This document shows, piece after piece, positions 1-8,237 of a stretch of 64,000 nucleotides of DNA; position 1 is the stretch's first letter; each line of letters opens with the position of its first letter. The stretch covers positions 9,424,001-9,488,000 of the forward strand of contig NZ_CP109592.1 of the NCBI RefSeq assembly GCF_036250675.1, in the 5' to 3' direction. The notes beneath the pieces were generated by a model, which was given only the letters and a program-made list of their open reading frames with translations, made no database searches and had not been told where the DNA came from. The stretch comes from Streptomyces sp. NBC_01689 (lineage in GTDB: Bacteria; Actinomycetota; Actinomycetes; Streptomycetales; Streptomycetaceae). The position numbers and the translations under genes were made by a program.

Positions 1-2
1 TG

Positions 3-1025
3 GTGAGCAACGAGGAGAACACCCCGGTGCACGGAGGACCGGGGTCGACCGCAGTGAGCCGCGGCGGTCGGGCCGACGCCATCGTGGTCGAGGACGTCCG
101 CCGCACCTACGGCGACCGGCGAGGCCGCCCGGCCCGTGAGGTGGTCGCGCTGGACGGTGTCAGCCTGCGGGTCGCGTCCGGCGAGGTGCACGGCCTGCTC
201 GGCCCGAACGGCGCGGGCAAGACCACGCTGTGCAAGATCCTCACCACGACCCTGGTACCCACGACCGGCTCGGCACGGGTGCTGGGGCTGGACGTGGTGC
301 GCGATTCGCGTGCCGTCAGACGGTCGATCGGGCTCGTCTTCGGCGGCGACCGAGGTCTGTACGGGCGGCTCAGCGCACAGGAGAACCTGTGGTTCTGGGG
401 GGCGATGTACGGACTGCGGCGCACCGAACTGCGGTCGCACGCGGCGGCGTTGCTGGACCGGGTGGGCCTGGCGGATCGCGCCGGGTCCCGCGTCGACACG
501 TTCTCACGGGGAATGAAACAACGGCTGCACCTGGCGCGCGGACTGGTCGGCGACCCCCGCGTCCTGATCCTCGACGAACCCACCGTGGGCATGGACCCGG
601 TGGCGGCACTGGACTTCCGCACCCTCATCGGTGACCTCCAACGCGAGGGTAGGACCGTCCTGTTGACCACGCACGACATGGTGGAGGCCGCGGCGGTCTG
701 CGACCGCGTCTCCTTGATCGACCGGGGCCGACTGATCATGACCGAGAGCACCGACGCCGTCGGCCGGCTGCTGTCCCGCTACGAGCGGGTCGTCGCCGAG
801 GAGGTGCCCCTCGACTTGATGCCGCGGCTGGAGACCCTCCCGGGCGTCGTCGCCGTACGGCACGACGCCGGCCGGGTCGAGGTCGAGACGGAGCAGCCGT
901 CCGCCACCTCATCGGTCCTCGGGGTCCTCGCGGCGGCGGGCGTCCACCGGGTCAGCGCCACGCGGCCGGATCTCGGTGAGGTGTATCTCCACCTCGTGGG
1001 CCGACGGGGCATGGCGGTGAGCTGA
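3..1025 (+). CDS. ABC transporter ATP-binding protein (drug/peptide exporter type)
   Basis: This 340-residue ABC ATPase would power export together with the two permeases that follow. The Walker A motif GPNGAGKTT lies at about residues 67-75, the signature FSRGMKQ at about 165-171, and the Walker B LILDEPTVGMD follows. The long, poorly conserved N-terminus and C-terminal extension resemble DrrA/CcmA-type exporters. The gene begins with GTG at the very edge of the window, so a start further upstream cannot be excluded. Its stop overlaps the next ATG (TGATG), indicating translational coupling. Its place in front of a candidate RiPP cluster suggests it exports or confers immunity to the product; that is inference. 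Confidence 0.9.
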   Translation: MSNEENTPVHGGPGSTAVSRGGRADAIVVEDVRRTYGDRRGRPAREVVALDGVSLRVASGEVHGLLGPNGAGKTTLCKILTTTLVPTTGSARVLGLDVVRDSRAVRRSIGLVFGGDRGLYGRLSAQENLWFWGAMYGLRRTELRSHAAALLDRVGLADRAGSRVDTFSRGMKQRLHLARGLVGDPRVLILDEPTVGMDPVAALDFRTLIGDLQREGRTVLLTTHDMVEAAAVCDRVSLIDRGRLIMTESTDAVGRLLSRYERVVAEEVPLDLMPRLETLPGVVAVRHDAGRVEVETEQPSATSSVLGVLAAAGVHRVSATRPDLGEVYLHLVGRRGMAVS

Positions 1026-1792
1026 TGTCCCTCTTCCTGGCATCCCTGCGGTTCCAACTGCGCCTCGCCCCCAGCTCACCCGGCACCCTGCAGGTCTGGG
1101 CCACCGCACCGTTGTTCACCGCGGTCTTCCTGTCGATCGCCGAGCACGCGGGACGCACGGACCTCACGTCCTACGCGATCGTCGCGCCGACGCTCATGGG
1201 CCAGTGGGCGCTGGCCCTCGGCATCGCTGGTGAACTCATCACCGAGGAGCGCAGCCAAGGCACCCTGGAGGCGGTGATCGCGACACCCTGCCGGCTGTCG
1301 GTGGTCGTCGTGGGCCGGATCTGCGCCGTCAGCCTGCTCGGGATCTCCGCGATGGTGGAGGCCTGGCTGGTCGCGGGTCTCGGCTTCGGCCGATGGATCG
1401 CCGTGCCGCACCCCCTCGTCCTGGGCGTCGCGCTCCTTGCCAACGCGGCCGCCATGGCAGGGACCGCGAGCATCCTGTCGTCGCTCTTCGTGCTGATGCC
1501 GTCCGCGCGCATCGTGCAGAACACGCTGAACTACCCGCTGTACCTGCTCAGCGGGGTGCTCGTACCGCTGTCGACGCTCCCGGAGTGGCTCAGGCCCTTC
1601 GGCCGCGTCGTGTTCCTGAGCTGGAGCGCCGACCTGTTCCGGTCCGCGCTCGACGGTGCCGCGGTCTCCCGGCCGGCCGAGCGGATCGCCGTCGTCCTGG
1701 TGCTCGGGCTGTCCGGTTATGCCATCGGAGCGTTCCTGCTGGACCGCGTGCTGCGCCGCGTCCGCCGGCTGGGGACCCTCACGCACACATGA
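1025..1792 (+). CDS. ABC-2 type transporter permease
   Basis: This 255-residue protein has about six hydrophobic segments and the pattern of an ABC-2 permease. It contains an ELITEERSQGTLE motif in the cytoplasmic loop and the late LLSGVLVPLSTLPEWL segment typical of DrrB-like subunits. The ATG lies inside the stop of the ATPase gene, and its own TGA overlaps the ATG of the second permease. The three genes are therefore one coupled transport operon, encoding a heteromeric exporter with two different membrane subunits. Confidence 0.88.
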   Translation: MSLFLASLRFQLRLAPSSPGTLQVWATAPLFTAVFLSIAEHAGRTDLTSYAIVAPTLMGQWALALGIAGELITEERSQGTLEAVIATPCRLSVVVVGRICAVSLLGISAMVEAWLVAGLGFGRWIAVPHPLVLGVALLANAAAMAGTASILSSLFVLMPSARIVQNTLNYPLYLLSGVLVPLSTLPEWLRPFGRVVFLSWSADLFRSALDGAAVSRPAERIAVVLVLGLSGYAIGAFLLDRVLRRVRRLGTLTHT

Positions 1793-2601
1793 GAGCAGAC
1801 GTGTATCCCTCCGCACTCCACCTCGTACGTTACGGATTCCTCAACGCCGCGGCCGACTTCAGGGCCACCTACACCTGGCGGAGCTGGCTGTTCGGCTGGC
1901 TCGGCCGGATGCTCGCCCAGGTGCTGTTCTTCACCGGGCTGGGCCGGGTCGTGGACCAGCCGGGCGCGGCGCGGTACCTGGCGCTCGGCAACGCGCTGAT
2001 GACCTGTGTCGTCGACACCATGGCCGTCGTCGCGACGACGAGCGGGGAACGCAGGGCCGGCACGCTCTCGCTCCTGGTGGCCAGCCCTGCCGACCCGGTG
2101 TGGGTGTTTGTCGGACGCAGCGTGCACTGGCCGGTCAGCGGAGTGGCCACCGCGCTCGTGGCCCTGTTCGGCCTCGGCCCGTTCTTCGGCGTCACGTGGA
2201 GCCCGGCGCAGGTGCCGCTCGTGGTGTTCCTGACCGTCCTCACCGCACTGGGCACCTACTGCGTCGGTCTCTTTCTGGCCGTACTGGTGGTCAACGTGCC
2301 CCGGCTGCGCAACGTGGTCTCCAACTGGGCCTACCTGGGGATGATGGCGTTCTCAGGTGTGCAGGTGCCGGTCGGCTTCTGGCCGCGAGGCGTCGGGGCG
2401 GCGGTCCAGGCGGTGCCCCTGACCCACACCCTGAAGGCCCTCAGAGCCCTCGGCGACCACCGGTCCACCGCGCAGGTCCTCACGCCCGTCCTGCCCGCGG
2501 TGCTGACCGGCGCGCTGTGGCTGGCCGCGGCGGTCGTCACGTTCAGGTGGCTGGTCGCGGTGCCCGCCCGCCGGGCGGGCACCCTGGACCTGTCCGGCTG
2601 A
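1789..2601 (+). CDS. Second ABC-2 type transporter permease
   Basis: This 270-residue integral membrane protein is the second permease of the exporter. The start is the ATG at 1789 inside an ATGA overlap with the upstream gene; a longer frame from 1393 only overlaps the upstream gene. It has about six hydrophobic stretches, a conserved RRAGTLSLLVASP loop and the late GVQVPVGFWPRGV region, both typical of ABC-2 permeases. It pairs with the 1025-1792 product and the ATPase. It meets the opposite-strand gene at 2616 tail to tail. Confidence 0.87.
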   Translation: MRADVYPSALHLVRYGFLNAAADFRATYTWRSWLFGWLGRMLAQVLFFTGLGRVVDQPGAARYLALGNALMTCVVDTMAVVATTSGERRAGTLSLLVASPADPVWVFVGRSVHWPVSGVATALVALFGLGPFFGVTWSPAQVPLVVFLTVLTALGTYCVGLFLAVLVVNVPRLRNVVSNWAYLGMMAFSGVQVPVGFWPRGVGAAVQAVPLTHTLKALRALGDHRSTAQVLTPVLPAVLTGALWLAAAVVTFRWLVAVPARRAGTLDLSG

Positions 2602-2615
2602 GCGGACGACAGCGG

Positions 2616-3317
2616 TCAGCGGCGGGCCGGACGCCCGCCGCCGACGCAGCCGCACGGAGTGTCCGTCGCCGGCCACTGCTCGCGCAGCCGCGCGGTGAGA
2701 ACCTCGGTCGCGGCGTCGACCGACGCGAAGTAGTCCTCGGTGGAGACGCCGGGCGCGGGGTCCAGGCCCAGATCGAGCACGGGGTAGGTGTGCCCGCTCC
2801 GCCCGCAGCTCAGGTCGCAGGAACTCAGCACGACCCGCACCGGCGCCGGAACGTCCGGCGCCGCCGCGCGCACGGACCGGCACAGAGCGGCCGCGGCCGC
2901 CTCGAACTCGCCCCGGGTGCGCGGCAGTACACCGACCCGGCGCCGGCCGGGCACGAGCGACGGGGAGCTGTACGCGTGCCCCTGGCAGCTGTCGTACGTG
3001 GCGAGTCGCCAGGCGCCCGTGGTCAGCGTGTCGACCAGCGGCCACACGCCTTCCTCGATGGCGGCACGCCACTGGGGGTGGGCGGGGTCCAGATCATCCG
3101 CCTCGTGGATCCCCGGCAGCCCGACAGTGTTGATGTTGCCGTCCGCGCTCCTGCGCAACCGGGCATCGCGGCGCGGCACGTCGGGCGCGTTCCACCTGCC
3201 GAGGAATTCCGCGACATCGGGCATGACATTCGGGAAACGGGACCTCCGGCCGAGCGTGCGGCAGTGCGAGAAATCCCCGTAGGGCCAGGCCGCGGTCTCC
3301 TCTTCGGTACGTGTCAA
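2616..3317 (-). CDS. Uncharacterised Cys/His-rich protein
   Basis: I do not recognise this 233-residue protein. The start is a TTG supported by GGGGAGG five bases upstream; no ATG or GTG is better placed. Features include a TYDSCQGHAYSS motif in the middle, an SSCDLSCGRSGH stretch and a C-terminal PCGCVGGG, so cysteines recur in pairs and could bind metal or a thiolate. No signal peptide or membrane helix is seen. It lies between the exporter and the sugar dehydrogenase, divergent from the latter, and so is probably part of the cluster. Its function is unknown. Confidence 0.7.
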   Translation of the reverse strand: MTRTEEETAAWPYGDFSHCRTLGRRSRFPNVMPDVAEFLGRWNAPDVPRRDARLRRSADGNINTVGLPGIHEADDLDPAHPQWRAAIEEGVWPLVDTLTTGAWRLATYDSCQGHAYSSPSLVPGRRRVGVLPRTRGEFEAAAAALCRSVRAAAPDVPAPVRVVLSSCDLSCGRSGHTYPVLDLGLDPAPGVSTEDYFASVDAATEVLTARLREQWPATDTPCGCVGGGRPARR

Positions 3318-3459
3318 AACGTCCTCCCCTTTCCGGTGGTCTGCGGTGACCGGGCGATCCTAACGGCGGGAGAACCAGAAGCGGCGAGCCTTTCGTCCCC
3401 GGCGGGCCGAGAGTGCGTATTCACGCAGCGCCGAAGACCGTACATTCCCATTCCGGGTT

Positions 3460-3474
3460 CGTATTTCCGCAATT
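3460..3474 (+). promoter_or_regulatory. Shared upstream element of the sugar dehydrogenase
   Basis: The 15-mer CGTATTTCCGCAATT lies 101 nt before the GTG at 3575. Thirteen of its 15 bases match 4921-4935, which lies 97 nt before the precursor ATG. Equal spacing and near identity suggest a common regulator site; this is inference. Confidence 0.35.
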
Positions 3475-3574
3475 CCTTTGTAGTGGGACAGGCGCTTCGG
3501 TCATCCTGCAGAACGTGCCGCATCCGCGGTGGGATCGCAGAATCCTCTTCCTCCGGACGGAAGGAGTCGGGGCC

Positions 3575-4834
3575 GTGGCGGAACAGTACGACCTCGCTGT
3601 CGTCGGACTCGGTTACGCCGGGCTGCCCCTGGTCGTCGCGGCTGCCCGCAACGGCATGCGGGTCGCCGGTTTCGATCTCGACGCCACGCGAGTCAGCACC
3701 CTGGCCCGAGGGCTCAGCCACGTGGACGACATCTCCGACGAGGAGGTCGCCGAGGCACTGGCCACGGGCTTCACCCCGACCACCGATCCGGACGTCATCG
3801 CCGGGGCGGCCGCCGTCACCATCTGCGTCCCCACACCGCTGCGCGGCTCGGTCCCGGACCTGACCGCCGTCCTGGACGCCGCCCACCTGGTGGCACCGAG
3901 ACTGCGCGCGGGAGCACTCGTGGTCCTGGAGTCGACCACCTACCCGGGCACCACCACCGACGTGCTGCTGCCCGTACTGGCGCGGCCCGGCCGGGTGGTC
4001 GGCGAAGACTTCCATCTGGCGTTCTCCCCGGAGCGCGTCGACCCGGGGAACCCCGCCTTCGGCCTGCACAACACCCCGAAAGTGGTCGGGGGAGTCACCG
4101 CCCGGTGCGCGGAGGCCGCGACCACCCTGTACGAACGCATGGTGCAGAAGGTGGTGGCCGTCAGCACTCCCGCGGCGGCCGAGCTCACGAAGCTGCTGGA
4201 GAACACCTACCGCCAGGTCAACATCGCGCTCGTCAACGAGTTGGCGGTGTACTGCGACGGGCTCGGCGTGGACGTGTGGGAGGTCGTCGCCGCGGCCGGC
4301 ACCAAACCGTTCGGCTTCCAGTCCTTCTGGCCCGGCCCCGGCGTCGGCGGCCACTGCATTCCCGTCGACCCGGGATATCTGGCCTTCAGCGGACGCTCCG
4401 CCGGCCGCCCGCTGCGGCTGACGGAACTGGCACAGGAGGTGAACGACGGGATGCCCGCCTATGTCGTGGACCGCATCGCGCGTCTGCTCAACGACCGTGG
4501 ACGCAGCGTCCGCGGCACCAAGGTCCTGCTGCTCGGCGTGACCTACAAACCGGACATCGCCGACGGCCGCGGTTCCCCCGCGGTCCCCGTGGCCGAACTG
4601 CTGCTCGACCTCGGTGCCGAAGTCCGGTTCCACGACCCCTATCTCAGGACACTGCGGCTGAACGGGCGCAGTCTGCCCACGGAGACCTCGCTCGACGCGG
4701 CGGTCGCCGACGCCGATCTCGTCGTGCTGCTCCAGCCGCACCTCGACTACGACCTCCCCGTGATCGCGGACACCGCGCCGCTGCTCTTCGACACCAGCGG
4801 CCGGACCGTGGGCGCGCGCGTCGTGCATCTCTGA
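3575..4834 (+). CDS. Nucleotide-sugar dehydrogenase (UDP-GlcNAc/ManNAc 6-dehydrogenase type)
   Basis: The 419-residue enzyme is predicted to oxidise C6 of an NDP-sugar to the uronic acid with two NAD+. The N-terminal Rossmann motif GLGYAGLP is at residues 11-18, ENTYRQVNIALVNE lies in the middle domain, and the catalytic Cys261 sits in VGGHCIPVDP, the version typical of UDP-HexNAc dehydrogenases rather than UDP-glucose dehydrogenase. The C-terminal domain has GVTYKPDIADGRGSP. The GTG start at 3575 is chosen because AAGGAG ends 8 nt upstream and the Rossmann fold begins at once. It may supply an activated sugar acid to the glycosyltransferase at 7353. Confidence 0.9.
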   Translation: MAEQYDLAVVGLGYAGLPLVVAAARNGMRVAGFDLDATRVSTLARGLSHVDDISDEEVAEALATGFTPTTDPDVIAGAAAVTICVPTPLRGSVPDLTAVLDAAHLVAPRLRAGALVVLESTTYPGTTTDVLLPVLARPGRVVGEDFHLAFSPERVDPGNPAFGLHNTPKVVGGVTARCAEAATTLYERMVQKVVAVSTPAAAELTKLLENTYRQVNIALVNELAVYCDGLGVDVWEVVAAAGTKPFGFQSFWPGPGVGGHCIPVDPGYLAFSGRSAGRPLRLTELAQEVNDGMPAYVVDRIARLLNDRGRSVRGTKVLLLGVTYKPDIADGRGSPAVPVAELLLDLGAEVRFHDPYLRTLRLNGRSLPTETSLDAAVADADLVVLLQPHLDYDLPVIADTAPLLFDTSGRTVGARVVHL

Positions 4835-4920
4835 GCACCCGCACACGGAATGACCCGGTCGGCTCCGGCTGAGAAATTCGGAAGCCCGCCGGGCCATTCG
4901 CATTGCCGGAAACGGTGGTG

Positions 4921-4935
4921 CGTATTTCGGAAATT
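4921..4935 (+). promoter_or_regulatory. Possible operator upstream of the precursor promoter
   Basis: CGTATTTCGGAAATT contains the perfect palindrome ATTTC-G-GAAAT and closely matches the element at 3460-3474. It ends 17 nt before the -35 hexamer of the predicted precursor promoter, a position suited to an activator. No cluster-situated regulator gene is obvious to pair with it. Confidence 0.35.
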
Positions 4936-4952
4936 GCGAGACCTTCATTTCG

Positions 4953-4982
4953 TTGATTCCGCGGCGAAGACGCTGGTAATTT
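4953..4982 (+). promoter_or_regulatory. Predicted promoter of the precursor gene
   Basis: The -35 TTGATT (4953-4958) and -10 TAATTT (4977-4982) are separated by 18 nt in an unusually AT-rich patch. Transcription would begin about 40 nt before the precursor ATG at 5032. The CGTTGA core is shared with the promoters at 11605 and 16746. Confidence 0.5.
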
Positions 4983-5031
4983 CATTCCGGGGAATCAACC
5001 GCTTCCCCTGTGGAAAAGGAAGAGGTACACC

Positions 5032-5187
5032 ATGTCCGAGAAGAACGAGATCTCCTTCGACGCGTTCGTCGACGCCGTGAAGTCGTACGACCTGGAATCC
5101 GTCAGCGCCAAGGACACGGCCCACTCGTCCGCGGTCTCGGTGAAGCCGTGGGAGCACGTCACCGAGCAGACCTCGGACGCCGTCTGA
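5032..5187 (+). CDS. Candidate RiPP precursor peptide, 51 residues
   Basis: This small gene encodes an acidic, soluble 51-residue peptide beginning MSEKNEISFDAFVDAVKSYD and ending KPWEHVTEQTSDAV. A GGAAGAGG ribosome-binding site lies 7-8 nt before the ATG, and a plausible promoter lies at 4953-4982. There is no signal peptide. The N-terminal half looks helical, as expected of a leader. The C-terminal half is Ser/Thr/Val/Ala-rich with a single Trp40 and nearby Glu41 and His42, plausible targets for a radical SAM maturase and hydroxylases. It has its own promoter and a strong hairpin directly after it (5204-5236), and it heads the tailoring operon. The precursor role is inferred from size, context and the maturase genes; the core boundaries are unknown. 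Confidence 0.75.
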   Translation: MSEKNEISFDAFVDAVKSYDLESVSAKDTAHSSAVSVKPWEHVTEQTSDAV

Positions 5188-5203
5188 CCTGCGTCGTCCC
5201 ACA

Positions 5204-5236
5204 CCGGCGGGCGGTTGCTCAGCGGCCGCCCGCCGG
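5204..5236 (+). terminator. Attenuator/terminator hairpin after the precursor gene
   Basis: The arms CCGGCGGGCGG (5204-5214) and CCGCCCGCCGG (5226-5236) are perfectly complementary with an 11-nt loop, starting 17 nt after the precursor stop. No long U-run follows, only CTCTCTTCC, so partial read-through into the downstream enzymes is plausible. This is the usual arrangement for making more precursor than enzyme. Confidence 0.65.
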
Positions 5237-5299
5237 CTCTCTTCCCCCCCCGCGTCGGTCCCCACCCGGGGCGGCGCCCGCACTGCGAGGTGGCTCGTC

Positions 5300-6661
5300 A
5301 TGCTCAACACGTCCCCGTGGGCGGCCCGTGCGGACCGCGAGGTGGAGTCCGAGGTCCTGATCCTCGGGGGAGGACTGGCCGGGCTCGCCGCCGGGTCCCT
5401 CCTCGGCCACCGCGCCACCGTCGTCGAGGCGCAGGAGCGTCCCGGAGGTCTGGTGCGCACCGAACGCATCGGGGACTACTGGTTCGATCGCGTCATCCAC
5501 CTTCTCTACTTCAGCCACCCTGATGTCGAGAACCGGGTGCGCGCACTGCTGGGCGACGTGCTGCAACCCTGTCCGCCCGACGCCCGGGTCGAGACCGCGC
5601 GAGGTGCGACCCGATTCCCCGTCCAGCTGAACCTGAACGGTCTGCCCGCCGAGGTGCGCACCGCGTGCCTCGAGGACCTGCGGAGCGCGCAAGAGCGGCC
5701 GGCGGCGCCGGACAACTACGAGGAACTGCTGCTGAGCTCCTTCGGCCGCACTCTGTGCGAGCTGTTCTTCTTCCCGTACAACCGCAAGCTCTGGCGGCGT
5801 CCGCTCAGCGGTCTCTCGGCCTCCGGATTCCACTGGAACCTGACCCGGCCGAGCGTCGCGGAGATCGAGCGCGGCGCCAACGCCCCCCGGCCGACGGGTG
5901 GTTACAACGCACGGGGCTGGTACCCCAGGCCCGCACGAGGCGACTGGCGCGGTATGGAGGTGCTGTCCCGTGCCCTGGCCGGCCGCGTCGGCGACCTGCG
6001 GCTGCGGCACGTCGTCACCGCCGTCGACCCGGACTCCCGCACGGTACGGACGCGCTCGCCCGAAGGCGTCACCGACTTCCACTACACGCGCGACTGCCTG
6101 TCCACGCTGCCACTGCCCACCATCGTGTCGCTGTGCGCGCGGGCACCCGCCGCCCTGGTCGAGGAGTGCGGCGACCTCCCGCGCAACCGGGTCCGTTCGG
6201 TGGCCCTCGCCGTGCGCGGGCCACGCCCCCGGGACACCGGGCACTGGCGGTACTACACCCGCGAGGACGTCCCCTTCACCCGCCTCGTCTTCATGACGGA
6301 GTTCGACCCGGACATGGCGCCCGCCGACGGCTGGGGCGTCCTCGCCGAAGTGCTCGAACCCTCCGAGGGGCCCCGCGCCTCGGACGAGTCCCTGGTGGCC
6401 GACGTCCGGCGAGGCGTCGCGGAGGTCGGACTGCTGGCTCCCGGCAGCCGGATCGTCGGATCGAGCGTGTACACCTCCGACCCGGGCTACGTCGTCTTCA
6501 CCGATGCCACCCGGGAGACCACCGCCGAAGCCACCCGGTTCCTCACCTCCCGCGGCATCACCCCGCTGGGCCGCTACGGCACGTGGACCTACTCCTCCAT
6601 GTCCCAGGTCATGGAGGAGGCGTTCGCATGGGCGGCCGAGAGCCCGGCACTGACGGCATGA
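5300..6661 (+). CDS. FAD/NAD(P)-binding protein, UDP-galactopyranose-mutase/amine-oxidase-like
   Basis: The 453-residue protein starts with a dinucleotide-binding motif ILGGGLAGLAAGSLL and the ERPGG segment common to the protoporphyrinogen oxidase, amine oxidase and UGM families. The FFPYNRKLW stretch resembles the substrate loop of UGM-like proteins. It could isomerise or oxidise an NDP-sugar, or oxidise an amine on the peptide; the sequence does not decide between them. ATG 5300 follows GAGGTGG. Its TGA overlaps the next ATG (ATGA), so it is coupled to the kinase. It lies just after the attenuator and is probably transcribed by read-through from the precursor promoter. Confidence 0.8.
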   Translation: MLNTSPWAARADREVESEVLILGGGLAGLAAGSLLGHRATVVEAQERPGGLVRTERIGDYWFDRVIHLLYFSHPDVENRVRALLGDVLQPCPPDARVETARGATRFPVQLNLNGLPAEVRTACLEDLRSAQERPAAPDNYEELLLSSFGRTLCELFFFPYNRKLWRRPLSGLSASGFHWNLTRPSVAEIERGANAPRPTGGYNARGWYPRPARGDWRGMEVLSRALAGRVGDLRLRHVVTAVDPDSRTVRTRSPEGVTDFHYTRDCLSTLPLPTIVSLCARAPAALVEECGDLPRNRVRSVALAVRGPRPRDTGHWRYYTREDVPFTRLVFMTEFDPDMAPADGWGVLAEVLEPSEGPRASDESLVADVRRGVAEVGLLAPGSRIVGSSVYTSDPGYVVFTDATRETTAEATRFLTSRGITPLGRYGTWTYSSMSQVMEEAFAWAAESPALTA

Positions 6662-7356
6662 CCCAGACAGCAGACAGGGAGATCTCCTTGCCCAGCACCA
6701 CGAACCACGGCTTCCTCGCGCTGGAGGGCGTCGACGGATCCGGGAAGACCACGACCGCACGCCTGATCGCCGAACACGTACGGGCCCAAGGGCGCCCCCT
6801 GTCCCGCATCGGACAGCACTCCTGGCTCGACCCGCAGGCGGCCCGCGTCATCATCGACGTACGCGAGGACCGGCCCCACCGCCACAGCCACCAGGACATC
6901 ACGCGGGCGTACTTCCGCGACAAGCAGCTCCAGGCCGGCGCCATCGGTCAACTCCTGCGCGACCGCAGCGTGCTGTCGGACCGGTACATCTTCAGCGACG
7001 CGGCGTACCTGGAGGTTCTCTACGGCATCCCGGCCCGCGAGACCCTGGACCGCCACCACGCGCACGGCACACTCCTGCCCGACCTCATCGTCTACCTCGA
7101 CGTCCCCGTCAATCTGGCCGCGGACCGTGTCGTCGCCCGCGGCAAGAGCATGCGGCACTACGAGAACAGCTACACCCTCGACAAGGTCAGCACCGTCTAC
7201 CGTTCCCTGCTGCTGGACGACCCGCCGCCCTACCTCCCCCCGGTCCACGTCTTCCGCAACACCACCGGTGCGCACGAGGACAGCCGGCTCCTGGACCTGT
7301 TCCGCGCGGTGGACGCCCCTCCGGCGCCCCGCCGCCAGTTGCTGGAGACGTCGTGA
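6658..7356 (+). CDS. Thymidylate-kinase-like P-loop kinase
   Basis: The 232-residue protein has the nucleoside/nucleotide kinase pattern: P-loop EGVDGSGKTT at about residues 23-32, the DRYIFSDAAYLE segment (equivalent to the DR(Y/F) motif of TMP kinases), YLDVPVNLAADRV, and a LID-like region with Arg and Lys. Length is close to bacterial TMP kinases. The start is the ATG inside the ATGA overlap; the longer frame overlapping the upstream gene is spurious. A housekeeping thymidylate kinase inside a tailoring operon is unlikely, so it probably phosphorylates a pathway intermediate such as a nucleotide or sugar derivative, or the peptide. The next gene's GTG overlaps its stop. Confidence 0.83.
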   Translation: MTQTADREISLPSTTNHGFLALEGVDGSGKTTTARLIAEHVRAQGRPLSRIGQHSWLDPQAARVIIDVREDRPHRHSHQDITRAYFRDKQLQAGAIGQLLRDRSVLSDRYIFSDAAYLEVLYGIPARETLDRHHAHGTLLPDLIVYLDVPVNLAADRVVARGKSMRHYENSYTLDKVSTVYRSLLLDDPPPYLPPVHVFRNTTGAHEDSRLLDLFRAVDAPPAPRRQLLETS

Positions 7357-8237
7357 GCCGCGTCGACGTCGTCCTGCCCTGCCACAACGCCGCGCACTGC
7401 GTCGGGCGGCAGCTCGCCGCCCTCGGCCGCCAGCGCACCGGCACCGACTGGGGACTGGTGGTCGTCGACGACGGCTCCACCGACGACCTGGCCGGTGTCG
7501 TCGACAGCCACCGGTCCGTGCTGCCCGACGACCTTCGCATCGTCACCCGCCCCCGGCGCGGGGGCACCGGCGCCGCACGCAACACCGGCGCCCGCGCCGC
7601 CCGCGGCGACCGCCTGCTGTTCCTGGACGCGGACGACGAGATCGCCGACGACCACATCGACGCGATGGCGACGGCGCTGGAACAGGCCGAACTGGTCACC
7701 GCCGGCATCGACTACCGCCGCCTCAATCCGCCCGGGGTCCTGCGCTCCACACCACCCGACCAACTCTGCGACATCCTGACCCCCAGCCTCTTCCGACCGC
7801 ATGTCCTGGGAGGCCTCATGGGCATCTCCCGCGACCTGTTCGACGAACTCGACGGCTTCGACGAGAGGCTGCCCGCCCTCGCCGACGTGGACATCTCCTG
7901 GCGGGCGCAGTTGGCCGGCCGCACCATCGGCGTCGCCGACACCGTCGTGTCCGTCAGCGTCCGGAGCACCCACCGGGGCAGATTCCGCCGCGGCAGGTTC
8001 CAGGGCCGCGACATCGTCGCCCTGCGCGCGAAATACGCCCCGCACGGGATCGCGCCGACGACCTGGCGCACGCACCTGAAGGACTGGCTGGCGCTGCCCG
8101 CGGCAGTGGCGCGCGCGGGAGTGCGGGCCGCCCCCTCCGCACTGGTGTGGGAACTCGGCTGGCAGGCGGGGGTCCTGGGCGCACTCCGCACCCCACTGCC
8201 GTCCCCCACCCCGCTTCCGACGCCGGAGACGCCGTGA
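7353..8237 (+). CDS. Family 2 glycosyltransferase
   Basis: The 294-residue GT-A-fold enzyme begins VDVVLPCHNA, has VVVDDGSTDD for nucleotide binding, the FLDADDEI segment with the DxD metal site, and a later DVDISWRAQLAGR region in the place of the acceptor/base motif. It should transfer a sugar from an NDP donor. The dehydrogenase (3575), flavoprotein (5300) and epimerase (10570) could make that donor. GTG 7353 overlaps the preceding TGA and the gene ends in a GTGA overlap with the next, so it is translationally coupled on both sides. The acceptor may be the modified peptide; that is inference. Confidence 0.87.
   Translation: MSRVDVVLPCHNAAHCVGRQLAALGRQRTGTDWGLVVVDDGSTDDLAGVVDSHRSVLPDDLRIVTRPRRGGTGAARNTGARAARGDRLLFLDADDEIADDHIDAMATALEQAELVTAGIDYRRLNPPGVLRSTPPDQLCDILTPSLFRPHVLGGLMGISRDLFDELDGFDERLPALADVDISWRAQLAGRTIGVADTVVSVSVRSTHRGRFRRGRFQGRDIVALRAKYAPHGIAPTTWRTHLKDWLALPAAVARAGVRAAPSALVWELGWQAGVLGALRTPLPSPTPLPTPETP

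Noticed and set aside
1656..3863. Plus-strand frame spanning permease, intergenic and dehydrogenase DNA
   Set aside because: It crosses several real genes in another frame and has no recognisable domain.
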